A stretch of DNA of 64,000 nt from Pseudoduganella aquatica (GTDB lineage: Bacteria > Pseudomonadota > Gammaproteobacteria > Burkholderiales > Burkholderiaceae_D), in assembly GCF_009857595.1 (NCBI RefSeq), contig NZ_WWCU01000004.1:1-64000 (forward strand), in the 5' to 3' direction. Below the pieces are notes generated by a model that saw nothing but the letters and a program-made list of their open reading frames with translations, did not search any database and was not told where the DNA came from. Positions 18,309 to 26,452 of this stretch are shown one piece after another. The position numbers were made by a program, and so were the translations under genes. Numbering within the stretch: position 1 is the stretch's first letter; each line of letters begins with the position of its first letter.

Positions 18309-20878
18309 GCAGGCCTCCGGAAGGTGGCGATGGCGTGCGGCGCGACGACGTTGCCGCCTTCTGCCGGTGTGCCGTCTGCGCGCACGCGGCGCCAGGCTGT
18401 GCCTGCGGTGCGCAGTTCCTGCGGGACGCCAGTGGGGTTCCAGATCCGCAGCTCCAGCTCGGCATCGCCGCTCGCCGGAACCTGCATGCGGCGCAGGGCG
18501 GCGTTCTGCAGGGCGGGATTGCCTAGCTCGAAGGGCTGGCGCCATTGCTGGCTGTGGCCGCGTAGCAGCACTGGCGCGCGCCGCAGGCGGAGCGCCTGGG
18601 CCAGTACCTGCTGCGGCGACTCGGCGGCATCGGCCACGCGGCTGAAGCTGAATTCGTAGCGTTCGGCGCCAAGGCATTGGGCGCCCGGCGTGGCGAGGTC
18701 TGGACCCGCGCCCACGCCACGCGTCACCAGGTCGCGGCGAGACAGCCAGCCTACACTGCGCACCAGCGTGACGCCGAGCCAGCGGCGTCCGCCGGCCTGC
18801 AGCACTTCGTATTCCTGCATGGCGCGGTGCGCGAAGGCCAGGTCGCCTGCGGCGATGGCGCTGTAGCTTGGATAAACGCATACCGGCATTTCGCGGCGCG
18901 ATGGCTGCGCGGGGTAGTCCGCCAGCACCACGGGGCGCTGCTCCCAGCTGAAGGCGCTGTCGCTGGCGGTGTGGGCCAGCGTGTCCGCTACCGGCAGCAG
19001 CAAACGGGTGCGTTGGTCGCATGCCTGATTGGTCCAGTCCAGCAGGCACTCGATGGCCGTGCTGTCTTCCCACAGGCGCAGGCGCAGGGTTCCGGTGTTC
19101 TCAGTCTGGCCGGACGGGCCGCTGCGGTCCTCCGCCAGGCGCGCGGGCACAGTCATGCGGATGGCCAGCGTCATCTCCTGAACGGGGCCGTTGCTGCGGA
19201 CGCCCAGCAGTTCGAAGCGGTCTTGCAGGACGGTGCTTTGCTGCGGCGGAGGGGAGTAGTTGTAGCTGTCGCCCGCGTCCAATTCATGCAGCAGCGCCAG
19301 CGGATCGGAGGTGGTGGCGCCGCTGCGCTTGTCGGTCCAGTACAGGCGGCCGTCGGCGAAACGCAGTTCGGTAGCGGCGTGTTCGATGCTGGCCGCACTG
19401 GTTGCCAGGCCTTCCGCCGCGCGCCCCTCGGCTGCGGGCTGCGCGGTGCAGGCGAGGGCGCCCATGCCGGGCAGCTCGCAGCGTATCGCCACGCGGTAGA
19501 GATGGCCGTGGAGCTTGTCCGGGAAGTCGTCCAGCGGCGAGCGCAGGATGCTGTGCGGCGTCACATCCAGGATGGCGTGGCTGATGGCGCCCTCGGGGCC
19601 GCGCAGATCGAGCGCGCCGGCCGCATCGCCCGCCAGGAACAGCGTGTGCTTCTGCCAGCCGCTGAAGGGATGCGGCTGCGGGTTGAACAGCGTGAAGCTG
19701 CCGTCGTCGGCAAACGGGTTGCCCGAATGGGCGTGCGCGGCAAGGGCTATCATGCCGGCGCCTGCCGCTGCGCGTTCGGTGAGCGCGTCCAGCTTCTGGC
19801 TCAGCAGCACGTAGCGGCCTTCCATTTCAGTGTGCACTTCGTCCACGCTGCAGCCGCAGATGGAATCGTGCGCCTGCTGCTGGATCAGCAGCCGCCAGCA
19901 TTGCTCCAGGTAGCGCGCCGGATGCGCGCCCGGCAGCGCGAGCTGCGCATACAGCGGCTCGACCACGCCCAGCAGGCGGTCTTCCGCTTCCTGGTTCAGG
20001 CGCTTGAGGTAGCGCCGGGTGGACAGCACGTCCGGCAGCACGAAGGCCTGCGCGTTCTGGCGTAGCTCGCCGTGCACCGCGATGCGGTCGGGATGGGCCG
20101 CCAGGGCCGCGTCCACATAGCCCGCCAGCGTGTCCTGTTTCAGCAGGTACTGCGGCTGCGCGGCGTTGTATTGGGCGATGCGTTCGGCCAGGTGGCTGGT
20201 CGATACCAGGTGGTCGCCGCCCTGCGTGAGCAGCAGCGGCGCGCCCTGGCTGCGCGGGCCGATCTGGCCCAGGTAGGTGTCCAGCGCCGCTTGCCAGTTC
20301 TCCACGTTGAACGGATGCTGGTAGTAGCCTTGGGTCAAAAACACCGAAGGCACGACGGTGCCGTCCGGCGCATGCCAGTCGAATTCGGAGGCGGAAATGT
20401 CCACGCCGCGCCACATGACGGCGGAGTGGATGCCGAAGGAAGCCAGTATCTGCGGCATCTGGCTGATATGGCCGAATGTGTCCGGCAGGTAGCCCACGCG
20501 CTGGCAATTGCCCAGCGCCTCGGCGTCGGCAATGCCGATTTCAAGGTTGCGCAGCAGCGCTTCGCCCGCGCACAGGAACTGGTCCGCCATCACGTACCAC
20601 GGTCCCAGTACGATGCGCTGCTCGCGCACCAGCTTGCGCACGCGCCCGGCCAGCTCGGGCTCGCAGTGCCCCAGCAGGTCTTCCATGGCGGCGGTCTGGC
20701 CGTCGAACAGGAAGCTTTGCAGCGCGCCGGATTCCAGCTGCCCTGCCACCTGGTCCATCACGTGGATCAGCCGCGCGATAAAAGTCTGATGCGGCAGATA
20801 CCATTCGCGGTCCCAGTGCGTTTGCACCACCACGCTGACGCCGGTGCGGCTGCTTGTGCTTGTGTCCATACTGCTCAT
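18305..20878 (-). CDS. Glycoside hydrolase family 38 (alpha-mannosidase type)
   Basis: An 857-residue GH38 enzyme, which hydrolyses alpha-mannosidic bonds with retention and needs a divalent metal. The metal site starts in THWDREW (His21, Asp23), and the catalytic nucleophile is predicted as Asp133 in GYLPDTFGH. Later blocks include ASEFDWHAPDGT, LLLTQGGDH, the conserved QQQAHDSICGCSVDEVH and the beta-sandwich C-terminal half (TLRLRLWEDSTAIECLLDW). It resembles the bacterial MngB group (mannosylglycerate hydrolase), and lacks a signal peptide, so it acts on an imported oligosaccharide or glycoside. ATG 20878 overlaps the permease stop (ATGA). The exact substrate cannot be read from sequence. 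Confidence 0.9.
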   Translation of the reverse strand: MSSMDTSTSSRTGVSVVVQTHWDREWYLPHQTFIARLIHVMDQVAGQLESGALQSFLFDGQTAAMEDLLGHCEPELAGRVRKLVREQRIVLGPWYVMADQFLCAGEALLRNLEIGIADAEALGNCQRVGYLPDTFGHISQMPQILASFGIHSAVMWRGVDISASEFDWHAPDGTVVPSVFLTQGYYQHPFNVENWQAALDTYLGQIGPRSQGAPLLLTQGGDHLVSTSHLAERIAQYNAAQPQYLLKQDTLAGYVDAALAAHPDRIAVHGELRQNAQAFVLPDVLSTRRYLKRLNQEAEDRLLGVVEPLYAQLALPGAHPARYLEQCWRLLIQQQAHDSICGCSVDEVHTEMEGRYVLLSQKLDALTERAAAGAGMIALAAHAHSGNPFADDGSFTLFNPQPHPFSGWQKHTLFLAGDAAGALDLRGPEGAISHAILDVTPHSILRSPLDDFPDKLHGHLYRVAIRCELPGMGALACTAQPAAEGRAAEGLATSAASIEHAATELRFADGRLYWTDKRSGATTSDPLALLHELDAGDSYNYSPPPQQSTVLQDRFELLGVRSNGPVQEMTLAIRMTVPARLAEDRSGPSGQTENTGTLRLRLWEDSTAIECLLDWTNQACDQRTRLLLPVADTLAHTASDSAFSWEQRPVVLADYPAQPSRREMPVCVYPSYSAIAAGDLAFAHRAMQEYEVLQAGGRRWLGVTLVRSVGWLSRRDLVTRGVGAGPDLATPGAQCLGAERYEFSFSRVADAAESPQQVLAQALRLRRAPVLLRGHSQQWRQPFELGNPALQNAALRRMQVPASGDAELELRIWNPTGVPQELRTAGTAWRRVRADGTPAEGGNVVAPHAIATFRRPA

Positions 20879-21717
20879 CCCTTTACCGCTCCTTTTAATG
20901 CACCTTCAATGAAATAACGTTGTGTGAAGCCGAAGAACAGCAGGATCGGCAGCACCGAGAAGACAGCGCCGGCGGCCACCAGGCGCCAGTCCAGCGAGAA
21001 AGTACTGGACAGCCGGTTCACGCCCAGCGGCAGCGTAAACAGCGCGGGCTGGTCGACAATAATCAGCGGCCACAGGAAGTCGCCCCACACGCCGATGAAG
21101 CTGAACACGGCCAGCGTTGCCAGCGAGGGCTTCACCAGCGGCAGCAGCACGTACCACCAGATCTTCAGCCGCGATACGCCTTCCATCAGCGCGGATTCTT
21201 CCAGCGCATCCGGCAGCGTGGAGAACGCCTGGCGCATGAAGAAGATGCCGAAGGCAGTGCAGGCGTGCGGCAGCACCAGGCCCAGATAGCTGTTTTGCAG
21301 GCCAAGCCAGATTGCCAGCTGGTAGACGGGGATCATCAGCAGCTGGAAGGGAATCATCATGGACGCCAGCAGCACGCCGAAGACCAGGCCCTTGCCCCTG
21401 AAGCGCATGCGCGCCAGCGGGTAGGCGGCCAGCGACGAGAACAGCAGGTTGCATACAACGGCCAGCACGGCGACGATGATGCTGTTCTTCAGGTATTGCA
21501 GGAACGGCTGCGTATCGAGCACGCGGCGGTAGTTGTCCAGCGTGGGCTGGGCGGGAAGCAGTTGCGGCGGGTAGGCGAAGATATTCTCTGCGCCGGACTT
21601 CAGCGACGTGGACAGCAGCCACAGGAAAGGCCCGATGGTGAGCAGCGTCAGGAGCGTGAGCGCAAGGTAGCGCAGCGCGTTGCCCAGCAAGCGCTGGCGG
21701 CGGAAGGACGTTGCCAT
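20875..21717 (-). CDS. Carbohydrate ABC transporter permease (MalG type)
   Basis: A 280-residue inner-membrane permease with about six transmembrane segments. The first is LALTLLTLLTIGPFLWLLST. The cytoplasmic EAA loop reads ALEESALMEGVSRLKIWWYV and contacts the ATPase; it is followed by LPLVKPSLATLAVF. Belongs to the CUT1 family and pairs with the MalF-type subunit, whose stop lies one base before this start. Its stop overlaps the GH38 start. Confidence 0.95.
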   Translation of the reverse strand: MATSFRRQRLLGNALRYLALTLLTLLTIGPFLWLLSTSLKSGAENIFAYPPQLLPAQPTLDNYRRVLDTQPFLQYLKNSIIVAVLAVVCNLLFSSLAAYPLARMRFRGKGLVFGVLLASMMIPFQLLMIPVYQLAIWLGLQNSYLGLVLPHACTAFGIFFMRQAFSTLPDALEESALMEGVSRLKIWWYVLLPLVKPSLATLAVFSFIGVWGDFLWPLIIVDQPALFTLPLGVNRLSSTFSLDWRLVAAGAVFSVLPILLFFGFTQRYFIEGALKGAVKG

Positions 21718-21718
21718 A

Positions 21719-22585
21719 TCAGGCTTTCCTTCCCAGCAGGCGCAGATTAATCAGCGAGAACACGAGCGTGATCCCGAACAGCACCACGCCGATGGCCGAT
21801 GCGTAGCCCATGTCGAATTCCTCGAATGCGGATTGATAGATGTAGTAGACCAGCGTCTTGCTCGAATCCAGCGGGCCGCCCTGCGTCATGACGTACACTT
21901 CCTCGAACACCTTCATGGCGGAGATGGAGGACATGACGGTGACCACCGCCACCGAGGGCTTGAGCAGCGGTATGGTGATGTGCAGCGTCTGCTGCCATTT
22001 GCTCACGCCTTCCACCTCGGCCACTTCGTACAGGTGGCGCGGGATTGATTGCAGGCCCGCCAGGTAGATCACCATGTAATAGCCCATGCCGCCCCAGACC
22101 GTGACCGCCATGACGCTGAACAGCGCATGCGCGGGATCGGTCAGGAAGGCAACCGGGTTGTCCGTCAGGCCCGTGGCCAGCAGGAAGTAGTTCAGGATGC
22201 CTTTTTCTTCATACACCCACTTCCATATCAGGCCGCTGATCACCAGCGAGGTGATGGCGGGCAGGTAGAGCGCGGCGCGGAACAGCGTGATGCCGGGCAG
22301 CGCGCGGTTCACCAGCATGGCCAGGAAGATGGGCAGCGTCACCAGCACCGGCACCACCAGCGCCAGGTAGAGCAATGTGTTGCGCAAGGCTGACCAGAAG
22401 AAGGGGTCTTCCCACAGCGTGCGGTAGTTGGCCAGGCCGGCAAAGGCGGGCGGCGTGATCATATTGAAGCTGGTGAAGCTCAGCGCGATCGCCTGCAAGG
22501 CCGGGTAGATGACGAACATGCCCACGATGCCGCAAGCGGGCAGCAGGAACAGATAGGGCAGTAAAGGGTGGTCCAGTTTTCTCAT
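21719..22585 (-). CDS. Sugar ABC transporter permease (MalF type)
   Basis: A 288-residue inner-membrane permease of the CUT1 family. It has about six transmembrane segments (for example LLPYLFLLPACGIVGMFVIY) and the EAA loop LYEVAEVEGVSKWQQTLHIT with following IPLLKPSVAVV. ATG 22585 overlaps the stop of the ROK kinase gene (ATGA), which decides the start over an ATG 21 bases upstream. It forms the translocation pore with the MalG-type subunit encoded next. Confidence 0.95.
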   Translation of the reverse strand: MRKLDHPLLPYLFLLPACGIVGMFVIYPALQAIALSFTSFNMITPPAFAGLANYRTLWEDPFFWSALRNTLLYLALVVPVLVTLPIFLAMLVNRALPGITLFRAALYLPAITSLVISGLIWKWVYEEKGILNYFLLATGLTDNPVAFLTDPAHALFSVMAVTVWGGMGYYMVIYLAGLQSIPRHLYEVAEVEGVSKWQQTLHITIPLLKPSVAVVTVMSSISAMKVFEEVYVMTQGGPLDSSKTLVYYIYQSAFEEFDMGYASAIGVVLFGITLVFSLINLRLLGRKA

Positions 22586-23508
22586 AGCTTTTCGTCGGCA
22601 TTCCAAACCAGTTTGGCGGCGCCGGCAATGCCGGCGCGGTTGCCCAGAGCGGCGGGCTGGATATCGAGGCTGGCTCCCAGCGCGGCGACGCGTTCAAGCA
22701 GCGTGTCCCACCAGAGCTGGCGCGTGTCGGTTACGCCGCCGCCCAGCAGCAGCACTTCTGGGTCGCAGGTCCAGTAAATGTTGTGCAGCTGGAGGGCGAG
22801 GTGGTCCAGCCAGGTGGACAGCGCGGACGATGCAGCAACGTCGCCACTGGCCGCCAGGCGCATGATTGCCGCGCCGTCCTGTCCGGCCTGCGCGCTGTGC
22901 CCGCGCCTGTAAAGGTTCTGTAATCCGGTGCCGGATACCAGCGATTCCACCGGCACGGCCTTGCCGCTGCTGGCGTCGTAGACCAGCGCCCGGCCGAAGT
23001 GGCCGGCCAGGAAGTGTTTGCCCGCCTGGATGCGGCCCTGGACCGCGATGGCGCCGCCCAGGCCCGTACCCAGCGCCAGCATCGCAACCGTGCCCTGGCG
23101 GCCCGCCAGCGCGGGGTTGAGCCACAGTTCTCCCAGCAGCGCGCAGTGCACGTCGTTGGCTGCATACACAGGCATTCCGTAGCGCTGGCTGAACCACGCG
23201 CCCAGCTCCGTGCCTTTCCAGCCCGGCATGGCATCCGTCGCGTCGGCCACTGCTGCACGCACCGGATCGATCACGCCGGCGGCGGAGATGCCTATGCCCG
23301 CTACGGTGTAGCCATGCCCGGTATACCCTGCGGCCAGCGTCGCCGACAGCTCGTCGATGCAAGCCGCCATGGCTTCCAGCACGGCTGCTCCGCCTTGGGC
23401 GGCATTGGTAGGGCGGCGGCAGGCCGCCAGTTCGCGTCCGGTTTCGTCAACCAGCGCGGCGGCGATCTTGGTGCCGCCCACGTCAACGGCGTAGCAGGCG
23501 CGCGTCAT
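22582..23508 (-). CDS. ROK family sugar kinase, zinc-motif-less
   Basis: A 308-residue ROK-fold protein. The N-terminal phosphate loop is VDVGGTKIAAALVD, and the second nucleotide-binding block is LALGTGLGGAIAV, followed by GRIQAGKHFLAGHFGRALVY. This His lies where ROK kinases carry the first zinc ligand, but the usual CxCGxxGCxE zinc motif is absent. The C-terminal block is DPEVLLLGGGVTD. With nanE in the divergent operon, a role as N-acetylmannosamine or N-acetylglucosamine kinase is plausible, but specificity is inferred. No HTH domain, so it is an enzyme and not a NagC-type repressor. ATGA overlaps on both sides. Confidence 0.85.
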   Translation of the reverse strand: MTRACYAVDVGGTKIAAALVDETGRELAACRRPTNAAQGGAAVLEAMAACIDELSATLAAGYTGHGYTVAGIGISAAGVIDPVRAAVADATDAMPGWKGTELGAWFSQRYGMPVYAANDVHCALLGELWLNPALAGRQGTVAMLALGTGLGGAIAVQGRIQAGKHFLAGHFGRALVYDASSGKAVPVESLVSGTGLQNLYRRGHSAQAGQDGAAIMRLAASGDVAASSALSTWLDHLALQLHNIYWTCDPEVLLLGGGVTDTRQLWWDTLLERVAALGASLDIQPAALGNRAGIAGAAKLVWNADEKL

Positions 23509-24752
23509 GCTCCGCACCCCAGGACGGCGCGCCATTCCTTGTCCAGCGCGCGCATGGCCTGCGGCGTGGTCTGCTTGCCCAGCATGACGGCCTGCAGATT
23601 GCGCGCATAGCTCACGCGCAGCTTGCTGTATTTGCGCACCGGCGGCACCAGCACAGCGCCGGTCTTCACCTGCTGAACGGACAGTGCGCGCGCCGCCTCC
23701 ATCAGAGGATCGCCCAGCGGAGCGCTGAAGAAGGCGTCGCTGTAGCTGGCCGTGGTGGACGGCAGCACCGGCACGCGCTTGGCGAACTCGGTCTGGTTGG
23801 CGGCGTTGGTGAGGAACTGCGCGAAGGCGAAGGCGGCGTGCTTGGCGCCGGAACTCTCCAGCACCGCGATATTCATGGCCGCAATGCTGGCTGGCGCGCT
23901 GCCCGAGCCGATCTGCGGCGCCACGCCTATCTGTCCGTAGATGCCGGGGTTGGTGTTCTTTATATAGCCAAGGAACTGCATGCCGGTGCTCACCATGGCC
24001 ACTTCGCCGGACAGGAACATCTCGACGGCCTTGCGGTGGCCTTCGGTGACCACGTTCCTGGGCACCAGGCCGTCCTGGTACAGCATGCGGTAGGTCTCGA
24101 ACAGGCGCGATCCGCCTGCATTGGTATAGCCTGGACTGCAGCCGTCCGCGCTGAGCAGGGGATTGCCGGCTGCGACCAGCGCCTCCAGCGGCGTGCTGGC
24201 GTCCAGCGCGGGGAAGTAGGCGTAGCTGCCGGTGCGCTGCTTGATGGCGCGCGCGGCGGGAGCCAGTTGCTCCATGGTGGCCGGCAGGGCGGAACCGGAA
24301 CGGGCCAGCATGTCCTTGTTGTACAGCGTGACGTTGGTGTTCAAATACCAGGGCATGGCGAAGGTCTTGCCGTCCAGCCGGTTGGCGCGCCACACGGCGG
24401 GCAGGAAGGCCTGCACCTGCTCCGGCGACAGATAGGCTTCCGGATTGGCCAGCGCGCCGAATTCAGCCAGCTTGGCGGCGAATTGCGGATTCAGATTGAC
24501 CACGTCCGGCGCGGAGCGCGCAGCCAATGCCGCCAGCGTCTTGCGTTCCATCTCGGCCCAGGGCACGTCGATCCATTTGATGGACACGCCGGGATGGCTG
24601 CGTTCGAATGCGCCGATCACGCCTTGTATATAGGCGTCGTTGTGGGGCGAGAGCTGCATGGTCCAGAATTGCACCTGCTGCGCCGCCATGGCGGCCTGGC
24701 TGCACAGCAGTGCGCAGGCGGCCAGGGCGGGGCGTATCAGCTTGTTGGGCAT
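23505..24752 (-). CDS. Extracellular sugar-binding protein of ABC importer
   Basis: A 415-residue solute-binding protein (CUT1, family 1). It has an export signal ending SQAAMA; an LAAC sequence inside the signal could alternatively act as a lipobox. The mature part starts QQVQFWTMQLSPHNDAYIQG and contains SIKWIDVPWAEMERKTLAAL, APDVVNLNPQFAAKLAEFG and GEVAMVSTGMQFL, typical of the family. It is the first gene of the minus-strand operon and delivers the sugar to the two permeases and the MalK-type ATPase. The control region just upstream carries two GntR-type operator candidates, so it is probably induced by its substrate. Confidence 0.93.
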   Translation of the reverse strand: MPNKLIRPALAACALLCSQAAMAAQQVQFWTMQLSPHNDAYIQGVIGAFERSHPGVSIKWIDVPWAEMERKTLAALAARSAPDVVNLNPQFAAKLAEFGALANPEAYLSPEQVQAFLPAVWRANRLDGKTFAMPWYLNTNVTLYNKDMLARSGSALPATMEQLAPAARAIKQRTGSYAYFPALDASTPLEALVAAGNPLLSADGCSPGYTNAGGSRLFETYRMLYQDGLVPRNVVTEGHRKAVEMFLSGEVAMVSTGMQFLGYIKNTNPGIYGQIGVAPQIGSGSAPASIAAMNIAVLESSGAKHAAFAFAQFLTNAANQTEFAKRVPVLPSTTASYSDAFFSAPLGDPLMEAARALSVQQVKTGAVLVPPVRKYSKLRVSYARNLQAVMLGKQTTPQAMRALDKEWRAVLGCGA

Positions 24753-24787
24753 AGTTGTAGTGGTTCACAAGGTCAGTTCATCAATAA

Positions 24788-24802
24788 TATACCAATGGTA
24801 TA
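24788..24802. promoter_or_regulatory. GntR-type operator candidate, site 1
   Basis: TATACCAATGGTATA is a palindrome with a single non-paired centre base (24795). It lies 36 bases upstream of the binding-protein start and in the region shared with the divergent gntR gene. The half-site TGGTMTA recurs in the control regions near 32.1 kb and 33.7 kb. The likely ligand is the GntR/UTRA protein encoded next door. Confidence 0.7.
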
Positions 24803-24837
24803 GAAAAATGCTGGAAATATCGATATTCGTCTAAAAA

Positions 24838-24852
24838 TAATCCACTGGTCTA
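24838..24852. promoter_or_regulatory. GntR-type operator candidate, site 2
   Basis: The core CCACTGGTCTA (centre 24845) is the same motif as site 1 with a weaker left arm. The two centres are 50 bases apart, about five helical turns, which would allow cooperative binding or looping. A third partial copy, TGTACCAATCC, overlaps the candidate start codon at 24878. Confidence 0.6.
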
Positions 24853-24907
24853 CTTTTGTGTGTTTTCTGATGCTAAAATGTACCAATCCGACCTACCTTC
24901 ATGGAGA

Positions 24908-25684
24908 ATGCCTTTGGAAAAAGCCGAGAAATTGGACCGCGCCCAAAAGCGCGACATGCTCAAACAGAACCTGCTGAACCTGATACAGCAGAACGGCGAG
25001 GGCGTCCGCCTGCCGTCTGAAAGGGAACTGGCCGAGCGCCTGGGCGTGGCCCGCGAGACGCTGCGCCGCAGCCTGCGCGACCTGGAGAAGGATGGCCTGT
25101 TGCAGCGCAAGCAGGGCGCCGGCACTTTTGTGTCGGGCCAGGCGCTGGTCAAGCAGCTGCAGTTGATTTCGTTTTCCGAGGACATGCGCGAGCGCGGCCT
25201 CACGCCGTCCAGCGAGGTGCTCTCCACCCGCGTGATGCGCGCAGGCGCCAAGCTGGCGCAGAAGCTCAAGATGATGCCGGGCGCGGAGGCGATCGAGATT
25301 CGCCGCCTGCGTTTCGCCAACGACGAGCCGATGGCGCTGGAGACCGTGTACCTGGTGCGCGAATCGGTGCCGGACTTCGATCCCACGCTGCTGGCCACGC
25401 ACTCGCTGTATGAACTCATCGAGCGCAACTACCAGCTGCACATCAAGTCGGCCACGCAGCAGATCCACGCCACGGTGCTTAACGAGGACGAGGCTGACCT
25501 GCTCGACGTGGCGCCGTTCAGCCCCGCGCTGCTGGTGGAGCGCCAGGTTATCACCAGCAGCGGCAAGATCTTCGAGTACGGCAAGAGCTTGTATCGCGCC
25601 GACCGCTACCGCTTCGAAGTCAACGTGCTGCGCCCTGCATCCGCCGACGGTGCTGCGGACGGCGCGGAGGATGGTGCGGCATGA
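24908..25684 (+). CDS. GntR/HutC family transcriptional regulator (UTRA)
   Basis: A 258-residue regulator. The winged HTH is at residues about 12-75 (RLPSERELAERLGVARETL, then RRSLRDLEKDGLLQRKQGAG and TFVSG). The rest is a UTRA effector-binding domain (IEIRRLRFANDEPMALETVY, YELIERNYQL, LLVERQVITSSGKIFEYGKS), which in this family senses a phosphorylated sugar. It is divergent from the ABC operon and overlaps nanE (ATGA). The start is uncertain: ATG 24908 gives the usual short leader before the HTH, but GGAG lies too close to it; ATG 24878 and GTG 24860 are in frame and lack a binding site too. It is the likely regulator of the TGGTMTA sites across the island. Confidence 0.88.
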   Translation: MPLEKAEKLDRAQKRDMLKQNLLNLIQQNGEGVRLPSERELAERLGVARETLRRSLRDLEKDGLLQRKQGAGTFVSGQALVKQLQLISFSEDMRERGLTPSSEVLSTRVMRAGAKLAQKLKMMPGAEAIEIRRLRFANDEPMALETVYLVRESVPDFDPTLLATHSLYELIERNYQLHIKSATQQIHATVLNEDEADLLDVAPFSPALLVERQVITSSGKIFEYGKSLYRADRYRFEVNVLRPASADGAADGAEDGAA

Positions 25685-26376
25685 GCGTGGACAAGCAGCG
25701 CCGCCTGCGCAGGCTGGACGAGGTGATGGCCGGCAGGCTTGTGGTTTCTTGCCAGCCAGTCGATGACGGCCCGCTGGACAGCCACGACGTGGTGAGCCGC
25801 TTCGCCATGGCGGCGGTGATGGGCGGCGCCGGCGCCGTGCGCATCGAGGGCGCGGCCCGCGTGGCTGCGGTGCGGCCGTTCATTTCCGTGCCCGTTATCG
25901 GCATCGTGAAATATGACCTGGACGACTCGCCAGTGCGCATCACGCCTTTCCTTGACGATGTGGCCGCGCTGATCGCTGCGGGCGCCGACATTGTGGCGGT
26001 GGACGCCACGGCGCGTGCGCGTCCGGTGCCTGTGGCGGACCTGCTGGCGGCCATCCACGCCGGCGGCGCCTGGGCCATGGCCGACTGCTCCAGCAGTGAG
26101 GACGCGCTGGCCGCGCATGCGCTGGGTTTCGACATTGTCGGCACCACCTTGTCCGGCTACACCGGCGGCGAAGTGCCGCAGGAGCCGGACTATGCGCTGA
26201 TCTCCACGCTGGCCGCCACGCTGCCGCGCGTCATGGCCGAGGGCCGCATCCATACTCCGGAGCAGGTGGTGCAGGCACGCCAGGCCGGTGCCTGGGCTGT
26301 CACGGTGGGTACGGCCATCACTCGCACGGAGCTGGTCACGCAATGGTTTGCAGAGGCCATGGCGCCGCAAGCCTAG
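25681..26376 (+). CDS. nanE: N-acetylmannosamine-6-phosphate 2-epimerase
   Basis: A 231-residue TIM-barrel enzyme that converts N-acetylmannosamine-6-phosphate to N-acetylglucosamine-6-phosphate. NanE landmarks are LVVSCQPVDDGPLDS, AVRIEGAARVAAVRP, VPVIGIVKYDLDD (catalytic Lys), DIVAVDATARARP, WAMADCSSSEDALAAH, VGTTLSGYTGG and VTVGTAITRTE. Length matches E. coli NanE (229). It is translationally coupled to the gntR gene (ATGA) and divergent from the ABC/ROK/GH38 operon. Its presence is the best clue that the island handles ManNAc or a ManNAc-containing glycan. No sialic-acid lyase or transporter is seen, so ManNAc-6-P must come from another source. Confidence 0.95.
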   Translation: MSVDKQRRLRRLDEVMAGRLVVSCQPVDDGPLDSHDVVSRFAMAAVMGGAGAVRIEGAARVAAVRPFISVPVIGIVKYDLDDSPVRITPFLDDVAALIAAGADIVAVDATARARPVPVADLLAAIHAGGAWAMADCSSSEDALAAHALGFDIVGTTLSGYTGGEVPQEPDYALISTLAATLPRVMAEGRIHTPEQVVQARQAGAWAVTVGTAITRTELVTQWFAEAMAPQA

Positions 26377-26415
26377 TACAGCGGCGCCTGAGCACCGTCT
26401 CTTCCCCGCAGCATC

Positions 26416-26451
26416 CGCCACGCGCCGCTTTATGCGGCGCGTGGCGTTTTT
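26416..26451 (+). terminator. Rho-independent terminator after nanE
   Basis: A perfect 13-bp stem, CGCCACGCGCCGC with GCGGCGCGTGGCG around a TTTAT loop, followed by five T. It ends transcription from gntR-nanE just before the 3' end of the convergent lipoprotein gene. Confidence 0.95.
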
Positions 26452-26452
26452 A

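Noticed and set aside
22582..23508. ROK protein as a NagC-type repressor
   Set aside because: There is no N-terminal HTH; the protein begins directly with the phosphate loop of a kinase.
24876..24889. A third full operator at the gntR start
   Set aside because: TGTACCAATCC has only one good arm, so it is noted as a partial copy.
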